64,000 nt of DNA from Wolfiporia cocos. Lineage: Eukaryota > Basidiomycota > Agaricomycetes > Polyporales > Phaeolaceae. Below the pieces are notes generated by a model, which saw nothing but the letters and a program-made list of their open reading frames with translations, searched no databases and was not told the DNA's origin. The stretch covers positions 62,001 through 126,000 of the forward strand of contig JACCLO010000020.1 of assembly GCA_029448655.1 (NCBI GenBank). The letters are read 5' to 3'. Position 1 is the stretch's first letter. Each line of letters opens with the position of its first letter. Of the stretch, positions 35,031-45,182 are shown in pieces. The position numbers and the translations under genes were made by a program.

Positions 35031-36478
35031 ATGCCCCGCGCCAAAAACAGCACCGAGACCACTCCAGGCGAGGGCCGAGTCGCCGTGACCCGGAAGGCTT
35101 TAAAACCAAAAGGCGAAACGGAGCACGTCGAACATACACCAATGGACGACATATCCTCCACTTCGACAGATGTCGAGGACACATACTACACGAAATACCC
35201 CAACCGCTGGTCCCGGGTTCGGTGTGTCCCCATGCTTGCTCTTACTCCTGCTTCTCTCACATCCCTCAGCGAACTCTTACGCGATGCCGCCGCCGAGTTT
35301 ATTGGCACTATGGTGCTGGTCATTTTCGGGAACGGCGTCGACTGTCAAGCTGTCCTGTCAAGCAACACTGCGGTCGCATCGTCCGCGAAGGGGGTGAGCT
35401 GGCTATCCCTCCCGCTTGCTCATTCTGGGCCCTTCTCACCGAGTTTCTACGCAGGGCTACTACTCCATCAATGTAGGCTGGGCGGTTGGTGCGTCATAGT
35501 CCCTTCCAGGCCATTCTCCGAGCTCGGACTAAGGATAGCTGATAGGCACCGCGCTCGGCGTCTGGATCTCGGGCGGTATATCTGGCGGGCACATCAACCC
35601 AGCGGTGACGATTGCGATGGCGACGATGCGCGACTTCCCATGGCGCAAGGTACCGGTCTACATCGCCGCGCAGGTCCTCGGCGGGGTCTGCGGGGCGGGC
35701 GTCGTCTACGCGAACTACTTCCACGCGATCAACATCTACGAGGGCGGCCCGCACATCCGGTCCGTTCCCGGCACCGCCAGCCTCTTCTCGACGTATGCGG
35801 TGAGTGGCGCTTCGCCTTCGAGATCGATCTGGCCGACGGTGCTGACGGCGTCGTCGTGCAGCTCGACTACATGACGAACGTGTCGTGTTTCTTCGACGAG
35901 TTTGTCGGGACGGTGTGCCTCCTGCTCGTTGTGTGCGCGCTCAACGACAGAAACAACGGCCCCCCGCCGCCGGGTCTTGTTCCGCTTGCGATGTTCATCG
36001 CAGTCCTTGGTATCGGCGCGAGTCTAGGAATGCAGACCGGGTATGCTATCAACCCCGCGCGCGACTTCGGTCCCCGACTTTTGACTGCAATGGTCGGCTA
36101 TGGAAAGGCCGTATTCACATATCGCCAGTGCGTAGAGCTCATATTCATACGTATCTTGCGGCTTTGACGCTTCCAAACTCTAGTCAATACTGGCTATGGT
36201 GTCCTATCATTGGTCCGATTGTCGGTGCTATCGGTGCGTCGTACAATTCACAATGCTCATTCCGTCGCTGAACATTAGGTAGTCGGCGTCTTGATCTATG
36301 ACCTATTCATTTTCCGCGGCAAGGAAAGTGTCGTCAACAAACCGTAAGTTGACTCGCTTTTCGCTGTTTGACTTACCGTTGACATCTTTCTTGCAGAGAT
36401 GCACGATCACGCGCAGCAAACGCACGGGCGCCCAGCGGCGAGCGGCAAAAACCTCCTGCGGGTGTCGACAACGTTTAA
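35031..36478 (+). CDS. Aquaglyceroporin-type major intrinsic protein
   Basis: A channel for water and/or glycerol in the plasma membrane. Exons: 35031-35221, 35270-35393, 35455-35488, 35546-35799, 35862-36127, 36184-36233, 36283-36343, 36397-36478 (353 residues, all phases consistent). Hydrophilic N-terminus of about 65 residues, then six TM segments. Both half-helices carry the NPA box: GHINPAVT and [10 protein letters not shown]. The Asp after NPAR is the usual mark of the glycerol-transporting (GlpF-like) branch. The motif [16 protein letters not shown] before TM6 is also typical of fungal aquaglyceroporins (His here, the codon being split by an intron). C-terminal tail of about 40 residues, basic and Ala-rich. 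Confidence 0.94.
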
Positions 36479-37794
36479 GACCGTGATTCACATGCCTTCC
36501 CTTATCCCTCTGACCACTCCATACCCCTCCCTGTTCCTACCTCCACAATCCAAGTCTCCTGTGACCGTAGAACGGTTGACTCTCCATTTTTCTCCTGCTT
36601 ATGGCCACGAATATAGACGCTCACGCCTCGATACGATCCCACGCTCTTCAGACACACTATATTTATCGCTATAACGTTGGCACGACATGCGTTTAATTAT
36701 GATTTGCATAGTATAGTCCTGCGGGTAATGGTTGTCATTTCTTGCTGGGCGGGGATGGTACGATACGACGCAATTGTATAACATGCACAACATACCCGTT
36801 CAGCGATTGTTCTCAACTTACTGTTAACGGCGGAAGACTTTGATGGGCTGAAGATTATTACGGCCGTGAAAGCTCCGGGATATACGACTGCGACCGACGA
36901 CTCGGGCTGATCCGCGCTTCTCACACACACGTCCTCGAGGTGGGGTATACATCGATGGCGGGGCATCGCTTGGCTTCCCCACATATGTGAGGTCAGCGAT
37001 GATGATGCTTAGATCTCAATCTCGAGAGGAATTGGAATATCCGGTTACGCCACAGCTTGCAGATGACCAGCTAACGTCGGGGGCACATGCGAGCGGCCGT
37101 GTAGAATGCAGAGGTGCGGTGCACAGAATCTGAGGAGAGATGAGTAGGTTATTATATTAATCGCAGCCGTGTATCGAGATATCGAGAGATTACCTTCGAC
37201 GCCACGATCCCGGCATGGGCGGCGGTGGCTCCACTAAAATGTGGCGCATAAATTTATGATCGATCATCGCAGCGACGATATCTGCGATGCACATCATCTC
37301 GAGTAGCTTTAAGCTTAAGCAGCGCCATATCAAAATACAACGCGGGCTATCATTCGTTGACCACGCCCATCCAATATCTCATAGTCAGCAGCGGGAGCAA
37401 GGCCAGAGAGCGGGTGAAGAATCTAAGAGTGAGTACCGCATCAGTCAACACGCAGACAAACCTCGGCTTGGCTTGTCCTTCTTCCGACATCCAAAATTTG
37501 ATGGATTTGAGTGCGACTTGAAGATGTTCTTCGAGTCAAAAATTTTACGCTTGAAGTTGGGCGGCACCGAATTCGCGTCCCGTGATCAGAAAGGCCACTC
37601 CGACAATTTCCCGCACCGAGTTTCCCGAAATGGTGCACGAGTGCCTGCAAGATATTCCGCAGCAACCGGAGTCCAAACGTTCAAGCTCAAGCTGAAGAGT
37701 CTGCAGCAGTCAGGAACAGGAAAGAGACAAATTATGTACTTGTATCCTACAACATTCAGAATACAACTTTGAGCCTTTCTACGAGAAACAACGC
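36479..37794. other. Intergenic between aquaporin and porin
   Basis: Frames at 36697-36984 (-) and 37287-37772 (+) were examined; neither has family features. The convergent 3' UTRs of aquaporin and VDAC fall here. Confidence 0.45.
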
Positions 37795-38989
37795 TCAGCC
37801 CTCGAACGTAAAGCTCGCGCCGAACTGCAAGGCGCGATATCAGCGACGCATGTTACACGCATACAGCCCTCAGGTACGAACCTTGTGCGCAGGGCCAGAG
37901 GGCGCAACCTCGTTCAGTCGTTGCGTGTCGAGCGCAAGACCGAACGACGCGCGGACACCAGGGCGGAGTGCCTGGGTGTAGCCTGTTCATGAAACATAAG
38001 CATGAACTGAGGGGCAGAGAAGATCGTCGCGTACCGAGGGCAAGAATGCCGGAGTTGTTGATCTTCGCCTTGACGAACGCCGCTGAGTCGAGGTAGCTGC
38101 GAACACATTGCATCAGCACCGTCTCCTCGCACCTAACATATCACGCAAATCCAGAGCGATCGGACACTCACGCTTTGGCGCCAACCTCGAGGCTCACACC
38201 CTGCGTGGTCGCCTTGGTGTCGTAGACCGCCTTCGCGCCCGCCTCGACGTCGGGGCTCACGCGGTGGTAGTAGCTCGCGGCGAACGTGCTCAGGTTGCCG
38301 AGCCCGTGGAGCGTGACGGCGTACTCGGGTGCGCTGAAGCCGACGGCGGTCGCGTAACGCGTGACCTTGCCCTCAGTCACGTTGTACGACGCCTCAGCGC
38401 CGGCGAGGAAGCCATCGCGGCCGATGACGGTGTCCGCGGTGAACGTCGGGCCCTGTTGTATGCGCGCACGCGTGAATATACGGTCCTCTGCACGCCGATC
38501 ACGCGTAAGCTAGTGCAGTACGGACCTTGAAGAGGTCGAGGAACGCGCGGCTGTGGAGCCCGGGCTGCTTGTAGGTGGTGGTGAAGAGCGCGCTCTTCGA
38601 GCCCGAGTCGGGCGTGAGGGCCGTGTTCAGGTCGATCTTGAGGCCCTTGGCGATCTGGTTCTCGAGCTCAACCTGGGTGCGGAGGACGTTGGCGGTGGTC
38701 CACGTCTGGGTGAAGACGAGGCCGTGCTTGCGGTCGACGTACTTGCCCTCGAGGTCGGCGTTGATGAGCGCGGACTTTGTGTCGCGCGTGCCGGCGACCT
38801 TGAAGGTCACGTTCGAGGGCGTGTTCGTCTTGACCTCGAGGGTCGTCCCGCTGATGGGGAAGTCCCTGCCGAGCAGGTCGTTCGAGGACTTGCCGAGATC
38901 CTGCGCGCGCGGCGGTGAGCAGTGCGGCGCGTGGCAGACCGCAGGCGACACACCTTCCAGGACGGGGGCACGGGCTGCGGGAGGGACAT
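37795..38989 (-). CDS. Mitochondrial outer-membrane porin (VDAC)
   Basis: A voltage-dependent anion channel, a 19-strand beta-barrel for metabolite exchange across the outer mitochondrial membrane. Exons (minus): 38954-38989, 38526-38900, 38172-38452, 38035-38096, 37882-37982, 37795-37824 (294 residues, the usual porin length). N-terminus MSLPQPVPPSWKDLGKSSND matches fungal porins, followed by the LLGRDFP block. Alternating polar/hydrophobic strands run throughout, with LVFTQTW, GYTQALRPGV and the C-terminal FGASFTFEG strand. No presequence, as expected. Divergent from the phosphatase gene at 39560. Confidence 0.95.
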
Positions 38990-39559
38990 GGCGGTGGGCT
39001 TTTGGGTATTAGAGGGTGGAGGTGACGTTGCAACGAAATTTAAGGCGCGCTATATACTCCGGCTGGTCCCGAGTAAGCAGCGTACGTGGTCGCTCCCAGC
39101 CCGAGCACGTTCGCTCGTCACGGCCGTGCGTGCTCCCGCCGCTCTCGCAGATTCCTCTCTCGGGTTGCCGGGGGCAGTAGTCAGTAATTTCAACGCTAGC
39201 TCGCTTTTCCATCAGCAGTTCTCTAGGCGGCCGACTCACCGCAGCGGCCGCGAGGCGCTCAGCGACTGACGCGAGGCCGCCCGGTGGCTGAGCCATTTCG
39301 ACAACATTCCCGGGTCCTCCCCAGGCTGGAAGTTTCGGAATCAGTCCGCTGCGCGATGGCAGCGCGTATATTTCATCGAACAGAGCAGGCGGTCGCCCGT
39401 ATTCCCTCCCGCCGCGCACTCGCCCCACCGCGCCTCGCCAGCCCACTCTCGTGCTTGCGGATGACATAAGCCCGCACTATTATGCTTCTCCGGCCTGCCT
39501 TGCGACGGAGCGTCATCAGATCCTTATCTCACTCTGCGAACCCGCTTTCCACCCCCTCA
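38990..39559. other. Divergent promoter region, VDAC / phosphatase
   Basis: 570 bp between two divergent starts. No gene supported; frames here are shadows. Presumably holds both promoters. Confidence 0.5.
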
Positions 39560-40151
39560 ATGGTCAAGTACATGTCCCCCGACGTGCGTGTCTCCGCTGC
39601 ATTCCCGCGAAGCACGCCCAGACTGACCGGGTGTGCCTGAGACAGGAACTCGCTGCACTGATGAAGAGCGGCAAAGTGCCGATGAAGGACTACTGTATCG
39701 TCGACGTGCGCGACGACGACTGGTACGGCGGGAACATCAAGGGCTCCCGGAACTCGCCCTCGCACGGCTTCCTCGCCAAGGTCGACGAGCTTGTCGCGCA
39801 GACGCGCGAAGTGCCCACCGTCATCTTCCATTGCGCGCTCTCGCAGGTCCGGTATGTCCGCTTCCGATGGACTCCCACACGAACGCATGCTGACTTCGAC
39901 GGCACTCAGGGGCCCAAAAGCTGCCAGGGTTCGTCGAGCCTGCCGACCTCCACTCTAGACTCGAATGACATCTTTTTCCCCAGATTTACGCAGAGACACG
40001 TGATCTGCTGCAGGCCGAGGGCGATGATACACCGCGCGATGTGTACGTCCTGCGGGGCGGCTTCCAAGACTTCCAGGCCAAGTACAAGGACGACCCAGAG
40101 CTCGTAGAGAACTGGAAGGAGGAGGTGTGGGGTAACGAGTTCCAAATCTAA
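39560..40151 (+). CDS. Rhodanese/Cdc25-like phosphatase (Ych1/Ibp1/Acr2 type)
   Basis: A small single-domain rhodanese-fold protein with a phosphatase-type loop. Exons: 39560-39583, 39646-39851, 39910-39928, 39984-40151 (138 residues). MVKYMSPDEL opens like fungal Cdc25-like/arsenate-reductase proteins. YCIVDVRDDD is the conserved early Asp-Arg motif and HIxGS is present as NIKGSRN. The active-site loop HCALSQVRGPKAA contains C-x5-R. The C-terminal VYVLRGGFQDF is the rhodanese helix motif. The Arg of C-x5-R has its codon split by intron 2, and exon 3 is only 19 nt. Function may be protein phosphatase or arsenate reductase; the sequence alone does not decide. Confidence 0.92.
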
Positions 40152-40328
40152 GACCGCCGTAAATTATTGGACGAGGGCACTATTTGTACACGGTGTAGAG
40201 TTGCATAATACAGTGTAGATATGTTGTATGTCATACCGGATGTGCTCTGGCATATACACGAGAAGGGTCTCCGGGCATGATAGATGACGAAGGGGATGTG
40301 TTTTTACGACCGCTGACTTTGGCAAAGT

Positions 40329-40905
40329 TCATTTCTGGTCTTGTGAAGACTCGTCCGACTTTTTCGCGAAGCGCTTCGGCAACTGCTCTACAACCTGTTG
40401 AACCCGCCTTCTTTCGTCCTCTAGCGATTTGCGGCAGGCGGACCTAAAGGAGCGATAGAATGCATCTTGACCGCAAATGCTACCGCAGTGGCACTCACCA
40501 CGTTCCCAGCGATATAAGCATAAATGTGCCAACCGCCCAGTTGCATGCAACGAGCGGGCCTACGGTCCAAACTCGATGAATATCATACTACGCATCGATG
40601 GATCACCAGCGACTCACCCGCACTGAGCCCGCGAATTACGCCCACGCCCGCGCCGCTCGCGATACCGCTCAGCAAGCTACTCCGCGCACACGGAATTTCT
40701 CCGATCTTTTGCAGGTCATCCCAGACAGATATCCTCTTCCTTGTGCGCCGTGGTCAGCGAGTCTCGGAGCAAGTCGGGCGGGTGGACGCACCTTGACGGC
40801 CTCCTTCACGTCTGTCCAGTAATTTCCAGTGGTACTGGTCTGATACTCCGGCTTGTTCAGTGAGGAGGACTTGCCAGGCTCGGCGGAGGTGTCCGTGCTG
40901 GCCAT
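40329..40905 (-). CDS. Cox20-like cytochrome c oxidase assembly protein
   Basis: A small inner-mitochondrial-membrane protein that chaperones Cox2. Exons (minus): 40792-40905, 40618-40705, 40499-40559, 40329-40443 (125 residues). The core IGEIPCARSSLLSGIASGAG matches the Cox20 PCAR(x)SLLxGIASG block. A TM segment follows around GVGVIRGLSAG, with a second around NWAVGTFMLISLGTW, and the C-terminal tail is basic and charged (RRRVQQVVEQ). The order CAR-TM-N-W-A-V-G-TM is the Cox20/FAM36A arrangement. Converges with the phosphatase gene, 177 bp between stops. The first intron is 86 nt, longer than its neighbours. Confidence 0.88.
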
Positions 40906-41859
40906 AACCGTCGCTGTTAACGTTCGCTGTTAACGTCACTAGTGCGGGTGGCTCAAATGAGCGCCTTGACGCGTCTGTCACAGATCCGTCACGAAAACGT
41001 GATCGTGTCACTGAGAAGACGCCGGACGTTAAACGCGATCGGAAATTGCATTCTGCTACTGCGATAACCTGCTGTTGCGAGCAGCTTATTCACATAGTCT
41101 CTATTGTATGTGGATAATCTCGAGTATAGCTCGAGATAGCTGTTAACTAGTCCTATTACTAGTCTAAGCTCCCTAAATGTCATCGTGTGGCATCCTGATA
41201 GTACGATCCCTGACGATTCGCCATTCTGCAGCTCAGCCTCAGTGACTCGCTATTACTAGTGGTCATTCTAAAGGCTTCAAGAGGAAGATAACGGTTACGT
41301 GCTAATCCGGTGATCAGATCGCGTGAAAACACGGCGGCGCGTAACGAATGAGATGGTCCATTGGTCCACCCGAGTACCTGAATTCCCACCTGGCACATGC
41401 ATGAGTATCTTCACTTCATTCCGCAGAAGACAAAAGCTCACCGGAAGTTTGGCTGTCATCGGGCACAGTGATGCCGATCTCTGGGAATGAGTCTCCTATT
41501 AGTACCTGAAAGGTGCCAAGTCGGGCGACACCGATACAATCACAGGTCATGTTCTCCAGAACAAGGACTCCGATAGTCTTTCGCACCCATCCGATGAATG
41601 TACACACGGAACCGAGGCTGCAGCGTCGTGCGAGGATCGAAAGAGTAGGAAAATTGAGCAAGATCTATAGAAATACTAGTTACAATGAGCATTAATATAC
41701 ACGCACACCTTCTGTCGTACTATCACACATCATGAACATCGCCAGGTTCACGAGCACAGTCAAGACGAAGAGCAGACGCAGACGCGAATGGCGAGCCAGT
41801 CGCCACCTGAGACGAATCCGAAGCAGCGGAAAGAAAGAATCCATACCAGCGCAACTTCG
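40906..41859. other. Region between Cox20-like gene and conserved protein; possible small ORF
   Basis: On the minus strand 41844 down to 41416 reads MDSFFPLLRIRLRWRLARHS, then a hydrophobic helix (LLFVLTVLVNLAMFMM), a possible 45-nt intron, and a further open stretch to a stop at 41416. It starts only 16 bp after the stop of the upstream gene, so I doubt that it is an independent gene. Elsewhere nothing seen. Confidence 0.3.
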
Positions 41860-43030
41860 CTACATCCTCCCGCCCCACGAGCCCTGAACCTGGTCAAACG
41901 GCACAGGACCCTGCACCCAGCGGCGGCTCCGGCCCCGCCCACCCATCCCGGCACTCGCGGACACACCCACACAGACCAGCTCCTTGTCCTTTCTCGTCTT
42001 CCCCGAAGAGCGCTTACTACCCCCGACATCGCCGGCAGCAGGAGGTACCCCGATGCACAGCTTCTCGAAGCCATGTTCCTCCAGGGTGCTCGCGATGTAC
42101 ATGGCCTCTGGCGAGGATGGTCTGAGGTGCTTGCCCGCCTGCGCGTAGCTCGCGTTAATGCGCACGACCTGATTCGTCGCCTCATGGCGCACCGTGATGC
42201 TCGTGCGCCGCATCGGCGCACGTTCCTCGTGTATCGTCGGCAGAGAAAACGGCAGCTGCTGCGCGGACGACGGCGTCTCGAGCAGCGGCGTCTCGTCGTT
42301 GTCGTCGGAGGAAGAGTCCGCGTCGTCGACACCGCCATCGGCGGCGGTGGGGAAGACGAGCTCGACGGGGACGCCCTCGCCGAGCTTGCGCTGCAGTCGC
42401 TGCATCTTCTTGCGCCGCATCGCGCTCTCGGAGGTGATGTTGAAGGCGGGGGCACTAGGCGAGTCTGGCAAGCCAGTGCTAATGTCGGCTTCGGCATCGT
42501 TTCGCAGCGGCTCTGGCTTAGACTTGGGCTTTGAAGATGGCCCAGCGGGGTGCAGCTTGAGGAGTGGCGGGCGAGCGGTCGGGCGGTACGGGGTCCGCCA
42601 TGCCTGTTCGCTGTTCAGCGTCGCTGCCGATGTACGGCCCTCAGTGGACGAGCGAGGCGCAGTCGATGTGCTTGAGCGCGGTGAAGATGAGTTGTTACTC
42701 TCGCTGTCGTCGCCCAGTGGCGACGACTTGCTTCGCTTGTGGCCACCCCAGAACTTGCGGTGCGGCTTTTCATTTGAGCGGCGCGCGGGGATCTCTACGC
42801 GAAGAGAAGATGCTGTATGATATCGCGAGATCGGCATGAATTCTTCATATGTGTGGTCAGATTCAACATGGGCGCTTACAGGAGACGGGGTGGGTATCGA
42901 GGACGTGGGGAGTGCTCCCGAGCAGCTGCCCCAGTTTCTTGTTAGAGCGCATGAGCTGGGCCCGCTGCTCAGCGGTAAGCTCATTGCGTGTGGGCGGGGG
43001 AGGGGGAAATCGGATGACGGGATGAGACAT
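41860..43030 (-). CDS. Conserved basidiomycete protein of unknown function
   Basis: Exons 42880-43030 and 41860-42812 (367 residues). I place the start at 43030, giving MSHPVIRFPPPPPTRNELTA followed by a conserved-looking helical block (EQRAQLMRSNKKLGQLLGST) and, after the intron, a Ser-rich middle (residues about 60-180) with RR-containing basic patches. A second ordered segment has MRRKKMQRLQRKLGEGVPVE, and a C-terminal part has YIASTLEEHGFEKLC. No TM or signal peptide. The basic MRRKK..RLQRKLGE segment may bind nucleic acid or a membrane, but that is a guess. The model is well supported by the frame-consistent intron. Confidence 0.8.
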
Positions 43031-43031
43031 C

Positions 43032-43540
43032 TCAGCAGCACAGCAGCAAATTAGTCAGGACCAGGTATAGCGTACAGATAGCCTCAGTCAACGGAGCCGT
43101 AAGAGAGATGAGGGAATACAGACAAGACCGCTGGGGCCTGTTCGAGAACGAGATGGTTACAGGTGGCGAGTATACATACGCAGCAGACAATAGACCGCGT
43201 AAAGCAGGAGTGTAACGGAGGATCAGTGCGCTGGCGGACAAAAAGGCATGGCGCGCCTCGTGTGCTGGGGCATCCTCGAACACATGCCCAGCTTCGTCTA
43301 CGTATACATTGCCCACCAACCCTGAGATAATCAGGCCCGTCAGAACGCCCATCGTCGCTAGCCTGGAAACAATTGACTGGGCGCCGGGAGATCTAGAAGC
43401 GCTGCGTTGCGATAGCCTTTTCAAAAGCCTAGTGGCGAAACAAAGGCCGACTTACGTGAGCTGTATACACCGCCAGATCATGCGAAATGAAGCTTGCTGG
43501 AGGCCAAGACATACCAGCAGGTCTAGTCACGTTTCGCGGG
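43032..43540 (-). CDS. Possible small membrane protein, unknown
   Basis: A 130-codon frame (43032-43424) contains MGVLTGLIISGLVGN, a likely TM helix, followed by YVDEAGHVFEDAPAHEARHA. An upstream exon starting MSWPPASFISHDLAVYTAH (about 43520-43460) with a GTAAGT donor could join it, but the frames do not meet cleanly. Could be a real two- or three-exon gene. Its 3' end almost touches the next start (43030), which argues for caution. Confidence 0.3.
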
Positions 43541-43805
43541 ACTAAAATATGGGTCGTGGTCTGTTGCAAGATCAGTGAAAACATAGACGCGCGCTAAACA
43601 ATCTCTACCGAGATACACCATAATCTTCGCGGAAGGAAATAGTGTAGGGAAATAGAATTAAGCACCGTCACGGCTACAATACGAATACAAGCAGCTGCAG
43701 TCTGCAAAGCACAAAACGCAGCATATCCAACTCGTGAGATTGTCATATCATACAGTATGTATTCTTCCCCTCCACCTCCAATGAACGAGAAATATGCGGG
43801 AACGT

Positions 43806-44803
43806 TCAGTGGTCGGCGTCGAACACAGTGCCCCCGCCGCGCACCTCCATGTGGTCACCCGTCGCGGTTGGAACGTATGCAGTCTCAGGCAGGCCGCTTT
43901 CGTCGATGCCCTCCGCGGCCTCGATGACCTCGTAAAGCCGGGATGCAACCTCGGGCGGTGGGACACGTCCACCAAGGATATCGGCCGCGGGCACAGCCGA
44001 GCCATAGAAGTCACGGTTCGCATCCTTACGCTCGATAAGGGCAGTACCCTCTAGCGAGAGGCCGGCATATAACCCTGCTACATCGTCAGCCAGTGACGGA
44101 AGAGTATATGCGGGACACTACCACGCACCCTTCGACTTGGAATACGAGAACATCGGTGCGGGGTGTGCGACGCTCGCCTGGATCGCCGCGCCCGTCCCAA
44201 TCGGGCCCGCGGCAGCGCTGATGTTTCCACCGATGGTGACGTTCCCGCCCATCGAGAATGCACGCACAGCATCCTCGCTGTTGAGCACAATGACGAAGTC
44301 CGTGATATCGGCGCCGATCTGAAGGCCCCAGCCGACGCCGCCAGTTGCGATGCACGATGGTGCGGACCATGAGCCGTCCGGCAGGCGCGCGATGACGAGA
44401 CCCGAGCCCGCTTTGCCGGAGAACATGAAGCCTGCCTTGAGCACGGAGAAGACGGCAAGCCCTGATTATGCCATAGCGGTTAGATGCAACATCAACAAGG
44501 AGATGGCTCACCTCTTGCGCGCTGCAGCACAGCTTTGGGAATGGAGTTCAGTGCAGACTCCGGGTGATCTGGGTTAGCTGCTACACAGTGAGCTCATCTG
44601 ATATATCTGCCACGTTCGGGCGCATACGTACCCAAGAAGCTTGCCAGGATCTTGGCTGCCTTGTCCGCCTCACCCGGCAAACTGAACCCATGCACAAAGC
44701 TCTGGCTTTCAGACGCGATCTTGTTCCCGCCATCTCTCACGAACACCGACGCTTGCTGGCCCGCCTTCTGCGCGCCCTTCTTGATTTTGTCGAACATAGA
44801 CAT
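43806..44803 (-). CDS. SYLF-domain (Ysc84-like) lipid-binding protein
   Basis: Exons (minus): 44632-44803, 44512-44577, 44129-44461, 43806-44074 (279 residues, phases agree). The SYLF domain, also called DUF500, binds phosphoinositides and, in yeast Ysc84, actin at endocytic sites. Key segments: IPKAVLQRARGLAVFSV near residue 75, GSGLVIARLPDGSWSAPSCI, GVGWGLQIGADITDFVIVLN, and SYSKSKGLYAGLSLEGT after the last junction. The usual SH3 domain of yeast Ysc84 is absent; the protein ends about 55 residues after the domain. The N-terminal 60 residues are amphipathic (KIKKGAQKAGQQ). Family assignment is firm. Confidence 0.94.
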
Positions 44804-45182
44804 GGCTGGGATAAGTCTAGTACAAGATGCAGAAGGAAGGATGTGGATATGTCAGCTACAGCCGCGGCGGTATATGCTTTGCTTAGGCGCCGCAGCGCAA
44901 TCACGTGTAACACGCTAATGTGAGCGCCCGTGCCTGGAATGTTCGCTCGGTGTGGCTGCCGTGCGTGGCCGACGGCCGACGTGCGTGCGCATGCCGCGCG
45001 GACGGACCTGGGTGTGTGTGCTGACGAGGAGATGCAACGAAACCGCGGGCACAAATGGTGTTGTCCGGTACAGATTATAGAGAGAATGTACACAATGGAG
45101 ATAACATACTGTAAGTCTAAGGCGGTACCAAATCATCTAGCCATAACATCCTATTCGAACGCAAAATAGATCCTATCCTCAC
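44804..45182. other. Intergenic
   Basis: Upstream of the SYLF gene and downstream of the phosphodiesterase gene. Nothing recognised. Confidence 0.5.

Noticed and set aside
37287..37772. A 161-codon plus frame next to the porin stop
   Set aside because: No recognisable domain; lies in the likely 3' UTR region between convergent genes.
41788..42820. Long plus-strand frames opposite the conserved protein gene
   Set aside because: Antisense shadows of a GC-rich coding exon; the minus strand has the frame-consistent intron.
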